64,000 nt of DNA from Desmodesmus armatus (taxonomy: Eukaryota; Chlorophyta; Chlorophyceae; Sphaeropleales; Scenedesmaceae). The stretch covers positions 1-64,000 of the forward strand of contig VIIQ02000364.1 of NCBI GenBank assembly GCA_007449985.2, in the 5' to 3' direction. Positions 9,817 to 21,800 of this stretch are shown here, in pieces (the stretch's first letter is position 1; each line of letters begins with the position of its first letter). The notes under the pieces were generated by a model. The model was not told where the DNA came from and did no database searches. It saw only the letters and a program-made list of their open reading frames with translations. The position numbers and the translations under genes were made by a program.

Positions 9817-12800
9817 TCACGCAGAGGCCTGCTCGTGGTCTGCGTCCAGGTCCTGCATCTGTGGCTGCATCTGCTGCTGCGCCCGCATCTCCCCCATCGC
9901 CTTGATGCCGCGCTGCGACACAAACTTGGTGATCTCCGCGCGAGTGATGAGGTTCTGCGCGACGCCGCCTGTTGCGTACTTCAGCACAGCCACCTGCACA
10001 AATGACAAAACATCACACACGCAGATTTGTAAATATACAGCTATTGTACAGGGTGATGAGGTTCTGTGCGGCGACACCCATGGCGTACTTCAGCACGGCC
10101 ACCTGCAGACACGACCCACTGTCAAAAACGCACATGTTGTCACACACGTTGAAACAACCAGTCAACCTGGCTGCCGCAGCACTGCCACAAAACTGCCGCA
10201 AGCCGCAAAACCCTTCAACAAATGGACCCGGAAGCCTTCTGTTTACCCTTCTGTATCCCAAAACCACCCACCTTGAGGCCGTCGTCAACCTCGTACTCCT
10301 TGGTCTTCACTGTTGCCAGGACCATGTGGTCGTCCATGGAGTCGGGGCGCTGCGTGATGCTGCCACCCACGCTGAACACCGCCACAGAGTAGCCCGTCTC
10401 TGCGGCAAAGCGGTTGATCTGTACGTCGAAACACACAGGCACACGCGCAGGCAGACACAGAGGAGCATATGTGTTAGCGGAGGGGGCGGCGCAAGTAACC
10501 GGCTGTGCCAGTGACGCAGGCTGGAGGGTGCGTACTGCCACAGCTGTGACAGGCGCAGGCGGACACAGAGAGGTGAGGAGCGTGTAGGAAGGGAAGGCGC
10601 AAGTTATTATTGATTTATCATGTAATTTATAATTGATTATTGTGTATTATTGATAGCGCAAGTTAGCGTCTGCGCCAGTGATGCAGGGGAAGCTGGGAAG
10701 TGTAGTAGCTGCTGTGATGACAAGGTAATGCTACAACAGGATGACAGCGTCTGCCGCAACAGCAGCCGCCCTGTGTGCCGTCTGCACCGTGATGCCAGCA
10801 CCCTTTCAAACAACACGCGCGCAACATACATGCGCGCATATCAGCGACCATAAGGTGAAGCCCTGCCCGGCCCCGCTGCCAGCACCCTTCAACGACATAC
10901 ATGCGCACGTATCAAAACATACATGTGCACAATGTGCACTGCACATATCAACAGCCAGGTTCAAGCCCTACCCGTCCCCCCTGCCAGCAACCAATGCACG
11001 CGCCTCAACAGCCAGCAGCCGATGCACAAAAACAGAAAACCAGCACCACGCCAGCACCTTTCAACACACATACATGCACGGAAACCAGCAGCCCCCACTG
11101 CCAGCAGCCAATGCACACAAACAAATCAAAACAGCCAGCAGCCCCGGCTGCCAGCAACTTTCAAACACATACATGCACACATATGAACAGCCAGCAGCCC
11201 CCACCACCAGCAGCCCATGCACACAAACAAAAGAACCAATGCGCACAGACAAAAGAACAACAGCCAGCACACCCCGCTGCCAGCAACTTGCAACACCTAC
11301 TACATGCACGCAACTCGCAGCCAGCAGCGCCTGCTGCGATCAGCCGCTGCACACAAAACAAACAGCTAGCAGCCCCAGCTGCCAGCAGCCAACGCACGCA
11401 AACAAAAATAAACCCGCCAGCAGCCCCCGCTTCCAGCAGCTGACAAAAACACACATGTGCACATATCAACAACAAACAGCCGCACATATCAACAGCCAAA
11501 TCAAGCCCTGCCCGCCCCCGCTGCACAAGCAGCCTCTCACCTCCTGCTTGAGCTGTGCAAAGCGCTGCTCCACATCCTCCAGTGACACGCTGTCGTCAGG
11601 GAAGCGCTCCTGGGTGGGTGGCTCCACCATGCCCCCCTTCTGCCTCTTGTTGGCCTCGTTACCGGCACCACCCTGCGCAACAGCAGCAGCACGACAGCAG
11701 AGGCACAGTCAGAGGTTGAAGATGCAGTTGGTATGCGCGCAGTATGATGCCGTGACGCGGCTGCTGGCCAAACAGACTGATAGGCACTGTACTGATCAAA
11801 CACACGTTCTGCCTGCAGGGACTTGGCCCCAAACTTTGAGCCACAGCTAGAGCGACTGCCTGGCTCAACTTGGTTGCAAACAGCAGAGGATCTGTGGCCA
11901 CATGCGCATGGTCAACTCATGTGGCATCAGACCCGTGCAGCTGCTGTCCTACCGTCCAGCAATCGCAGTGGCAAGGCCTGCCGCCCATGCACATGCAGTA
12001 CTACTCGCACTACCCAGGTAGCTTGCTGCTCCCGCACCTGGTCAAGGCCGCGCTTCTGGCCCTGGTTGCCGCCGCTGCCCTGGTTGCGCTGCATGCCGCC
12101 ACCCCTGCAGGACAACCAGCAGCACCAGCACAAGCAGCACGCAGACGGTTGAAGGCAGATGCTGTGCGACAGTGCACACTGGTTGCCGTTAAGAGACACA
12201 TGCTGGAGAATCAAGCAACGTGTTGCCAACCCATGCGCAAAGTAACACTGTGGCCTTGGCGCGGCTTGCGTATGCCAGCGCATGGCCCCGCGCACTGTTG
12301 CTGCTCGACTAGGCTACGCACTGGGGTGCCTGTTGATGAGCTTGCAGGTTTTGGTGCATGCCACAACTCCATGAATGAATGGATATGCCACTCACCCTCC
12401 TGGTCCTCCTTGCCGCAGCTGGTGCTGCCTGCACATACATACAGAGGACACAACAGGAAAACAGCAGCAGCACCAACGCAGCAGGTCAGCACACTGAGTA
12501 TTGGTCACAGTCTCTGATGCAGTTCTGCAAGCCACACTCAGACAAGGAATCTTCGATGTGCTCCGCATGGCTCACTGCTGCTGCTGGTGGCTGGATGAGA
12601 GAGCGACGCAAGACTGGCTTACTCGAAAACCGCCTTGACACTCCTGCCGCCCAAACAGATATAGCTAACCAGCACAATGGTCGCTGTCCTGGCGATGTGG
12701 AATTATTTAGAACATGCAGCGAGGTGTGAGGAAGGCTTCAACAAACCCAAGAAACCACAGCTCCACCCGTGCTGCTTACCCGTGCGCAAACGTGCACTTG

Positions 12801-13759
12801 TCCCCGTATCTGCAGATGCCGTTCTGCATGAAGCCCTCACACAGACGCGTGCGCCAGTGGCCGCTCTTGCTGCCGTCGCCACCACCGCCGCCTGCGTTGC
12901 CAGCTGGTGGGCGAGGCTGCATGGGGCCGCCTCCGCCCATCATGCCACCCATGCCCCCTGCAGGAGGGCCGTTGGGGGTCATCACCTTGCCTGAGCCTTG
13001 GGGTGCCCTGTTGCCGCCACCTCCGCCACCCATGGGCCCTCCTCCCCTCAAGTCACCAGGTCCGTGGGCGTACTTGCATGTTGGGCCGTAGGGGCATACA
13101 CCAGTCTGCTCCCACCTGCGGTCAGGCAACAGCAGCAGTGAAGTGAACAGTCGAGGCCCCAATCCTATCTAGCCTGGCTGGTGGTGACAGCGAGTCTGGG
13201 CAGCATAAAAAAAACGTATGCGAACGCCACGTGGCTGGAAGCAAATTATCAGCTCATCTCTGCGTGCCCCGGGCAAACAACGGCCTTGATCTCAACGAGA
13301 ACAAATGCTGCCAGATGCGCGACGCGCCCCCGAACTGGCCTGTGCAGCAGCCAGAACACTCACTTGTGACACATCTTTGTCTTGTAGAACCTGTCCTGTG
13401 TCGGGTCACCGCCCATGGGGCCTCCTGGGCCCATGCCAGGGCCAGCCCCGCCTGGACCCATTCCTGGCATGCCCATGCCTCCACCCATGCCTGGGGCCAT
13501 CCCTGGCATGCCCATTCCCATTCCCATGCCACCCATACCCATCCCTTGCATGCCCTGCAGCAGCAGCAAAAACAGTCAGGGGTCAGAAGCAGCAGCAGCA
13601 GCAACCTTGGGGGAGGGGTGTGGGGCGGGCACTCACCATCATCGGGTTCATCATGCCGTCCATGCCTCCCATGCCTCCCATCATCGGGTTCATCATCATG
13701 GCTGGGTTCATATTGCCTCCGCCCATGCCTCCCATGCCGCCCTGCATTTGGTTGTTCAT
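9817..13759 (-). CDS. Tandem CCCH zinc-finger protein (about 401 aa, 8 exons)
   Basis: Phase-consistent exons on the minus strand: 13759-13637, 13554-13364, 13115-12780, 12428-12396, 12104-12038, 11672-11541, 10418-10272 and 9993-9817. The N-terminus is Met/Gly-rich (MNNQMQGGMGG). Two C-x8-C-x5-C-x3-H fingers follow: YKTKMCHKWEQTGVCPYGPT...KYAH, split by intron 2, and RTRLCEGFMQNGICRYGDK...TFAH. Both have the YKTK/RTRLC lead-in of TTP/TIS11-type RNA-binding fingers. A Gly-rich linker leads to VEQRFAQLKQE and a conserved-looking C-terminal region (INRFAAETGYSVAVFSVGG; NLITRAEITKFVSQRGIKAM) that I do not recognise. The family binds single-stranded RNA, often in mRNA turnover; that role is inferred. 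The start is the only ATG before the Met/Gly-rich exon. Confidence 0.85.
10052..10102 (-). repeat. Acceptor-side truncated copy of CCCH exon 8
   Basis: Minus-strand sequence after GTCTGCAG reads VAVLKYAMGVAAQNLIT, matching the first 17 codons of exon 8 (VAVLKYATGGVAQNLIT at 9993). It lies in the intron upstream of that exon. Similarity stops at CATCAC, where the copy runs into intron sequence. It keeps the 3' splice site but has no good donor, so it is a pseudo-exon. Confidence 0.85.
10780..11530. repeat. Intronic minisatellite in the CCCH gene
   Basis: The intron between CCCH exons 6 and 7 is filled with imperfect units of CAGCCAGCAGCCCCnGCTGCCAGCA plus ACATACATGCACACATATCA-type blocks and CAGGGCTTGA-like blocks on the other strand. 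Unit length varies (about 50-90 bp). Short frames through it on either strand are low-complexity and not credible as genes. Confidence 0.65.
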
Positions 13760-15130
13760 CTAAACAGAAGCTGGGCTGTCAAGCAATGCGCCCAAACGGC
13801 CCCAACAGCTACTTGAATTGCTCGATGTGAGACTCGGAAGCACTACAAAAGCTGCTGCGACGGAGATGCCAAAGAGAGAGCAGAACGTGTGTCCGAGTAT
13901 TTGGAATAGGGACGCTCTCTTCAACACTAATAAACAAGTAAGGCGCTGGAAAGTGTGCTACACGAGTGGCTGTGTCCGGCGCAAGAGAGAACACTGGGCT
14001 GGAACCCTGTTGGTTTGTACCACAGGCAGTTGAAGTTCACAGCTGTCAAGAGCCAGCAGCTGAGCCCTGTCAACATGGGCTAGGAAGGTAGTATAGCGTG
14101 ACATGCTGACTTCCACCAGCCAGCCATGCCCCAAGGGCCCAGCCAGCTTGTACTGGTTGTACGCCGACATTGCTGGGTCACTGTCGTTACTGGGCACACA
14201 AGCCATGTGCCAATCTTGAAGGTCGCAGCAGCTGCAAGCCTCTCACAACTATCCATACCCTTTTAGCCACCAACGCAGCATTCCCATTTCCAACCCCAGC
14301 AGTCACAGCACACCACAGCATCGCACCAATGCCATAGGGACCCCACTTACTTCAGCATCAGTAAAGTACAGAGAAAGATCCGGCCCTGCATTGCTGTGCA
14401 CCTCTAAACAAACCCAGGGTCGCGTAAACAGCAGGCTCAAAGCCATCTGTGCAAGTGTGGCGTGAAGCAACCACACCACATCATGGCAAACTGAACAATG
14501 CCAACGCCGATCAATGTGCTACATTCATCACACTGACGGGAAATCACCTTGAGCCGTGTGGCCCACAGCCCTAGGACCATGTTCCATTTCCTATTTGTTA
14601 TTTCCTATTTGTTTACGAATGTCCCAGTCAGGCCCTCTCCTTCATCTACGCACCAGCCTTCCGAAGGACACAAGATCTGGACGTTCTTGATGAAACCCTT
14701 GTGTCTGCTCCTGCCTCACCAACAAGACTGGATGTCTCACAGCGCACGACTGGCCCCCCTCTATCGAAAGAGAGAAAGGCCAACTACTGCACCCAAAAGA
14801 GTGATGGCACCCCTGGCCCCACTAAACAGTCGACAGATGATCTCAGAGTATCTAGTGATGGGAAAATGTACCACAAGTCCCTGGCCTTCATAAGAGCTCA
14901 GAGGTCCCTGAGCCCAAGGCGTCAAAGCAATACTACTAAACTCATCCCCCCTCCCCTCTATCTGCTGCTTCCTTCCCCACCGACAGCCGCGTTTTGGGCG
15001 GCCTGCAGGGAAGACACAAACACTGTCCCATCATGGGGCATGCCGACTGGAAAAACGAACACAACACCATGCAAAATCTCCAGTGCCACAGGCAATTGTG
15101 ACACACTCAGTGACAGTGACACCCTGAGGC
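13760..15130. other. Intergenic region between CCCH and AP2 genes
   Basis: Both flanking genes are on the minus strand, so this holds the CCCH promoter and 5' UTR (13760 upward) and part of the AP2 3' flank. CTTCTGTTTAG directly before the CCCH ATG could be a 5' UTR splice acceptor. Frames at 14549-15159 on the plus strand have no recognisable domain. Confidence 0.35.
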
Positions 15131-15139
15131 TGATAGTGC

Positions 15140-15745
15140 TGCCCCTGCACCAAGCTTGAAACCAGCCGCGCATGACGACCAAGAAACCACCACAACGACA
15201 TGCCATAACCCAAACCACGGGTGGCTGCATCACACTGTTGCTGCTGCCCCTGCACTGAGCTTGAGACCTGCCATGGAAGCCATGGCGGGTGCATCACACT
15301 GTCACTGTTGCCCCTGCATGCCAACTGACGCATAAACTCAGCACGTGTGTGACACCATGCCCTAACCCAAACCACAGGCGCTCGCATCACACTGTCACTG
15401 CTGGCGCTGCACTGACCTTACAGCCTGCCATGGCAATCATGACGGGTGCATCACACTGTCACTGCTGGCCCCGCACCAAGCTCAGCATCTTGTGAAAGAG
15501 CCATGCATGGCGACTGACGCATCAACACAACACGTATGTGACACCATGCCCCAACCTAGACCACTGGCAGTTGCACCACAGTATCACTGCTGGCCCTGCA
15601 CGGAGCCAGCATCTGCCAAGTGGCAGTGCCATGCACGACTACTGAGGAACCAAAACACCGTGCCATCACCCAAACACAGGTGGCTGCATATGTGACAGTA
15701 TCACTGCTGGCCCTGCACTGCGCTCACAAACAGTCATGATTGGCG
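15140..15745 (-). repeat. Stop-side copies of the AP2 gene's last coding codons
   Basis: Downstream of the AP2 stop (15805) the minus strand repeats a block like GCTCAGTGCAGGGCCAGCAG followed by TGA/CAGTGTGATG at about 15735, 15610, 15490, 15415, 15320, 15265 and 15165. The intact version encodes LSSVQGQQ-stop. Units are about 70-125 bp and diverged. Confidence 0.7.
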
Positions 15746-15804
15746 ACTGAGGAGCCAACACAAGATCACTTCATAACCCGAACCCTAGGCGGTCGCATCA
15801 TCTG

Positions 15805-18800
15805 TCACTGCTGCCCTTGCACTGAGCTCAGCATCTTCAAGGCATCCTGCAGGTCGATCTGAGCCATACCAACCCCACCAGGCACAACCCCCGCTGCCCC
15901 TGCTGCTGCGGCATCCCCCTCCACCTTTATCCTCTTCAGCGCAGGCGCCCCCTCCCCCTCCCCTGCTGCTGCTGCTGCTGTGCCACCAGCTGACTGTACA
16001 AGCATGCCAGCAGGCAGGGTTGTGGTGATGGTGGTGGCGGCCGCCCCCGCACTGCCGCCAACACCTGCTCCTGTTGTGGGGTCACCCTCCCCCAGCCGCC
16101 TCTTGCCCCCAGCTACCTCAAAGCCGACTGCGCCTGCTGAACCCAGCTGCTGCTGCTCTCCACCAGCCTCACCGCCAGCCACACCCCCTGCTGCTGCTGT
16201 TCGATCACTTGCGCACGCAGCTGGGACATATCCACATTCGCCAGCTTCAGACCCCCATCCACTCCCCCCGCAGCAGCAGCAGCAGCAGCACCCCGGCCCT
16301 GCTAGATGCAGCATCTGCTGCTGCTGCGGCAGTGCCCCCACCCCCAGCTGGGGCGGCGCCTGCTGTGCCATCAGCTGCGCGATCATCTGCTGCATTTCCG
16401 CCTCATTCGAGGCCTTCGCTACTGCTGCTGCAGCCGCCGCCTCCAGTCCCCCCACTGCTGCTGCCGCTGCCGCCGCTGGATCCGCACCCCCACCTCCAGC
16501 ATCCCCAGCAGGCAGCAGCTGCAGGGAGGAAGTCACCACTGGGAGGGCCACAGACAGGGGAGGGTAGCTCATTGGTAGCCCCTGCTCAGCGGCTGCCTGC
16601 TGTGCTAACTGCGCTGCTGTCGCCAGAGAGACATTCGCCAGGCCGCCCATACCCGCTGCACCCATAAACCCTCCCGCCCCCATTCCCAACATACCCATCG
16701 ACACACCCCCGTTAACCCCACCACCACCCCACCCCCGCCGCGGCCGTTGACCCCTCCCCCGCCGCCTGCTGCCCCTCCCATTTGCAGGCCTGTTGCTGCT
16801 GCGAGGTTTGCAAGGGCGAGCGCGTCTTGAGGGAAGGCGGCGGCTGCCGCTGCCGCCGCTGCTGCTGCGCCTGGCGTGCCGAGGAGGGCTGCGGGCCCCA
16901 TGAGGCCCATGGACTGCTGGTTGGCCACCCCGCCGCTGCAGCGCAAGTCCCGGTCTTCACAAAGCAGCTCGCCTGGCAGATGTGGGGAGGGGGGAAGAGG
17001 GGGAGTGGTAGCAGGCAGGGCAGCAGCAGGTGCGAAATTGTATCACGGTGTGAACAAGCGGCAGGCAGGACATGCCAGGCAGTAATGCACACCACGCCGT
17101 CTGCGCTGCTATCTCATCCACCCTACAGACCAGCCACTGTCTCAACATATCCTGTATCGTACTGTACTGTACTGCATCCAACCGTACTGTACTGCTGACT
17201 GTCACCCACCTGCACAGCGTGCCGTCTGCGCTGCTGTACAGCCACTGTCCTGTCCTGTACCGTACTGTACTGCACCCAGCTGTACAGTACTGCTGATTGT
17301 ACCCCGCGTTGTCACCCACCTGCACAGCGTGCCGTCTGCGCTGCTGCTTCGTCGCTGCTGTACAGCCCAAAGGCCTTGAACATGTAGCCCGTCCACACGC
17401 CGGCCCCGTACAGCCCGTTGCTGTCCTTGTACACCACTCCAAACAGCGTCTTGCTGCCGCCGCTGTCGCTGCTGCTGCCGGCCGTTGCCGGATCCTGCAG
17501 GCGGAGGGGGGGGGGGTGAGTGGAAGTGGTGGGTGGGCGGGCGGTGCAAGTGAGTGGAGGGGTGCGTGGGCGGTTGAGTGGATGGATGACTGAATGAGAA
17601 AGTGAGTGGGCATCTTGCTGCCGCTGCTGCCGCCTGCCATAAGTCCTGCAAAGTTGCAGAGGCAGGAGGGGGGGGGTGAGGGGGTGAACGGGTGGGTGGC
17701 TGAGTGGGCTTGTCGCTCATGCCGTCGCCGCTGATGCCGGCCGTTGCTGGATCCTGCTGGTGGTGTGGGCGGGTGGGAGGGGGTGTGTGAGTGAGTGGAA
17801 GGGTGCCTGGACGGTGAGTGAATGGGTGACTGAATGATGGATGCGTGAGTGAGTAGACGTCTTGCTGCCACTGCTGGCGCCAGCCGCGCGTCTTGAAGAG
17901 GGAGGAGGGGGGTTAGGTGAGGGTTTGTTTTTTGAACGGTGAGTGGGAGGGTGGATAAGCAGGCGTCTTGCTGCCGCTGCTGTCACTGCTGCTGCCGGCA
18001 GTTGCCTGATCCTGCAGGCGGAGGGGTTGGGTGTGTGTGTATGAGTGGGGTGGTGCGTGGATGGATGGATGGATGGGTGGGTGACTGAACAGGGAGTGTG
18101 CAAGTGTCTTGCTGTCGTTGCTGTTGCAGCCGCTGCTACTGCTGCCGCCTGCCGCGAGTCCTGCCTCAGCAATACCTGCACAAGCCGCACAAACTCTAAA
18201 ATGCACCTTCCACCCCCCGGCAGATGTCCATCGTGTCCATAACTGCCCTAACACCAAACACTCAAATTGACCCTCACACCAAAGTCTAAAATGACTCCCA
18301 GCCGTGCTGGCACAGGCAAAACCGTTACTGTTACAACCCATCTGGTTGAATTCTACGTTGAGCGCAAACACGGGCAGAACAAACTCCAGGATGAACCCAG
18401 TGGGCAGCCCCCCCCCCCCCCCCGTCCATCCCACCCCCAGATGCTGTGACAACGAGCCCTACCTGCACAGGCAGGACAAACTCCACAGTGCACCCAGTGG
18501 GCAGCCCCCCCCCCCCGGATCCCTGTGCCCACACTGTCCCTCACACCCCAACAATCAATGGCACCCAGCCCTACCTGCACAGGCAGGACAAACTCCAGGG
18601 TGCACCCGGTGAGCAGCCAAGCCCCCCCCCCCTCAAGGCAAAAACTGACACCTTTCCAATGACACCCAGCCAAAGTAAGCGACACCTACCTGCACGGGCA
18701 GCACAAACTCCAGGGTGCACCCAGTGGGCAGCAGCACCGACACCTGCTCCTTCTCAAGGGCCAGGGGCGCTGCCAGCACAGCAGTCTTGCCACCCCGAGA

Positions 18801-21800
18801 CGCCTGCAGCAGCAGCAGCGGCGGCGGCACCAGAAATGGAGGCAGCAACAATACGATCCTGAGGACAATGAACACAGCATGGTAGTAGGGCTGTGGGTGA
18901 ACTTGTGGCTGCAGGGCCAGCAGCAACAGTAACCTCAGGGGCAGCAGACACAGACGACAATATTTGGTTCAACAACATTGGCGTAAAAGTCTTTCACTAG
19001 CTGACAGCATGGCAACACTTTGCTACCAGTCAGCATGCACCAGTCACCCTTCAAACTGCCTTGCTCTCACAACTCGCGGCGTCTACATCCGCACACATAT
19101 GCAGACCACCTGGCAGGAGCTTGACCCATTCAGGCATCCCCGCCCACCACCGTCCCCACCTCAAGTGCCAGCAACGTCGCTCCTGCAGCAGGCTGCACGG
19201 CCACTTGTGTCCTCTTTCTTTCTGAACCCCTTTAGCCACTCCCCCCATCAAGAATTTGCACTTCTGCACCTCATACACCATCTCTTCTTATAATCTCATT
19301 GTTCCTTCATCCCCCCCCCCCCCCCCCCGCTATGACTATCTGCAACGCCCCCTGCTGGATGAGACTCGCCGCCAGTGCCGCCTGCCCATACATGTCTGCA
19401 GGGTCAAGACCCAACAGCCCCGCCAACTGGGCAGCAGCAGCGGCATCCGCAGCACACGACTTGCTGGCTCGCCACATGCCACCCCTCATGCCAACCTGCA
19501 CCCCCCCTGCCCCTCACATGCCCTCGCTCAAAAAGTTGCTTTGATGCCCCCCCCTCCCCCCCCCTGGGGGGGGGGGGGGATATCAAACCTCCACATACCT
19601 GCGACGCCCCCTACTGCATCAGGCTGCAGCGCCCCCTTGCGCCCGCCTATACATGCACTCTGTGGGGCCCCGCACACTCCGTTTCTTTTGGGTTCTTCAT
19701 CACCTCCTGCCCCCCCCCAAAACCCCTCAAGGCTCCAATTTACCTGCAACGCCCCCTGCTGCATCAGGCTCGCAGCCAGCGCCGCCTGCCCAAACATGTC
19801 CGCAGGGTCACGACCAGACAGCCCCGCCAGCTGGGCAGCAGCAGCGGCATCCGCAGCAGAAGACTTGCTGGCTCGCCGCATGCCACCCCTTACTGCCAAC
19901 CTGCACCCCCTGCCCCTTACACACCTTAGTTCTTGAGTTGTTTTTACCCTCCCCCCTTGCAGTATCAAATCTCCACATACCTGCAACGCCCCCTGCTGCA
20001 TCAGACCTCAAAACCCCCTTGCACCCCCCTATATATGCACTCCGTGTCCCTCTCACTCCCTTTCTTTTGAGTTTTCATCACCTCCTGCCCCCCCGCCCCC
20101 CCGTCAAGGCTCCAAAGTACCTGCAACGCCCCCTGCTGCATCAGGCTTGCCGCCAGTGCCGCATGCCCAAACATATCAGCAGGATCAAGACCCGCCAGCC
20201 CCGCCAGCTGGGCAGCAGCAGCAGCATCCGCAGCACATGCAGCTGACGACTTGCTGGCTCGCCGTATGCCACCGGTGCTGCCGCGGCCCCCTGCCATGTC
20301 ATCTTTGCCGGGGGCGCCTTGGGGCAGTACAATGTCGTCAATGAGTTCACCATTTTCATCGACATAGTCTGCACAGGGGAAGAATATGGGGTGGTGGGGT
20401 GGTGTGGTGTGGCGGGAGGCAGGGAGTAAGGAACACAACCAGCAGGAACAAAGGGGGGGGGGGTGCCACGGCCCCCTGCCATGTCATCTTTGCCGGGGGC
20501 CCCCTGGGGCAGTACGATGTCGTCAATGAGTTCGCCGTTTTCATCGACATAGTCTGCACGACATGCACACAGGCAGGGAATGGGGTGGTGTGGCAGGAGG
20601 CAGGGAGTAGGAAGGTGTGGCACGCAGCCGGGAGGGTGTAATGCATCAGTAGTAGGAACACTCGGAGGGGGGGGAGGGGTACTGCCGCAGCCCCCTGCCA
20701 TGTCATCTATTCCAAGGCCCCCTGGGGCTGTACAATGTCGTCGATAAATTCGCCATTCTCATCAACATGGTCTGCATAGAGGCAGGAGAATGGGTGGTGT
20801 GGCAGGAGGCAGAGAGTAGGGATATTGTACCACGAAGGTGGGAAGGCAGAGAGTAGAATGGTGTGGCACGAAGGCGGGACGAGGGGAATGCTGTGGTGTG
20901 GCAAGATGCAGGGAGAAGGATGGTGTGGCACGAAGACGGGGAGGGCAGGAAGTAGGAGGGTGTGGTGCATCAGTGGTGCATCAGTAGTACCAACCCGGGT
21001 GTGGGGGGTGGGGGTGCTGCCGCAACTGGCTACTGCCATGGCGTCTATTCGCGGGGCTCCCTGGGGCAGTACGATGCCGTCCATAAGCGTGCCGTTTCAT
21101 TGACATGATCTGCAGGACATGCGTTGAGTGAGGGTGCGAGTCTGACTATTGTCCTGCGCAGCTCACCGCACTAGGGTTTGTGCAAACGGCAACATGCCAT
21201 GATGATGACACCACCCGCCCCGCCCCCTGCGTGCCAAGGGTGACCCAGCCGCAGTGGTGCACAACACACCTGCGTACTCAAAGTTGAGTTTGGCCTTCTT
21301 GCCCCTCAGCTTGATAGCCGCGCGGTCAAACTGTCGTGCCGCGTCGTCCTCGTTTGTGAATGAGCCCAGGTACAGGTACTCAAAAAGCAGTGCCCCACAT
21401 GGGGCATATGGGGTAATCGGTATGCATCCCGATTACCAGCACAAGGCCACAAACCAAGGTGGGTTTGGAAACTCTAAACCCCAAACCCGCAAACCCCATA
21501 TTCTCCCAAGCCCACACACCTGCGTACTCAAAGTTGAGTTTTGCCTTCTTTCCCCTCAGCTTGATGGCAGCGCGGTCAAACTGTCGTGCAGCGTCGTCCT
21601 CGTTTGTGAATGAGCCGAGGTACAGGTATTTGCCGCTGCTGTTGATGGCGGCCTGCCAGCGTTTGTTCTTCTTATTCCAGCACACACCCCTGTAAGTAAG
21701 TCAATATGGCAGTGCGCAGGTCGGGCTCTTTTGAGTGCACGCAGTCAAGGTGTAAATGTGTGCACATAGGGCTGGGACCCGGGGGGGGGGGGGGGGCATG

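Noticed and set aside
10052..10102. Genuine alternative exon of the CCCH gene
   Set aside because: It ends without a donor in frame and duplicates only the first part of exon 8, so it is treated as a pseudo-exon unless RNA shows otherwise.
12227..12252. Donor-side copy of CCCH exon 3 (TGTTACTTTGCGCATGGGTT)
   Set aside because: It resembles the TFAHG end of exon 3 but is very short and lies beyond exon 4, so I did not list it as a feature.
19335..21109. Several separate AP2 genes in tandem
   Set aside because: The copies are exon fragments in exon order around one complete exon of each kind; there is a single start (22907) and a single C-terminus.
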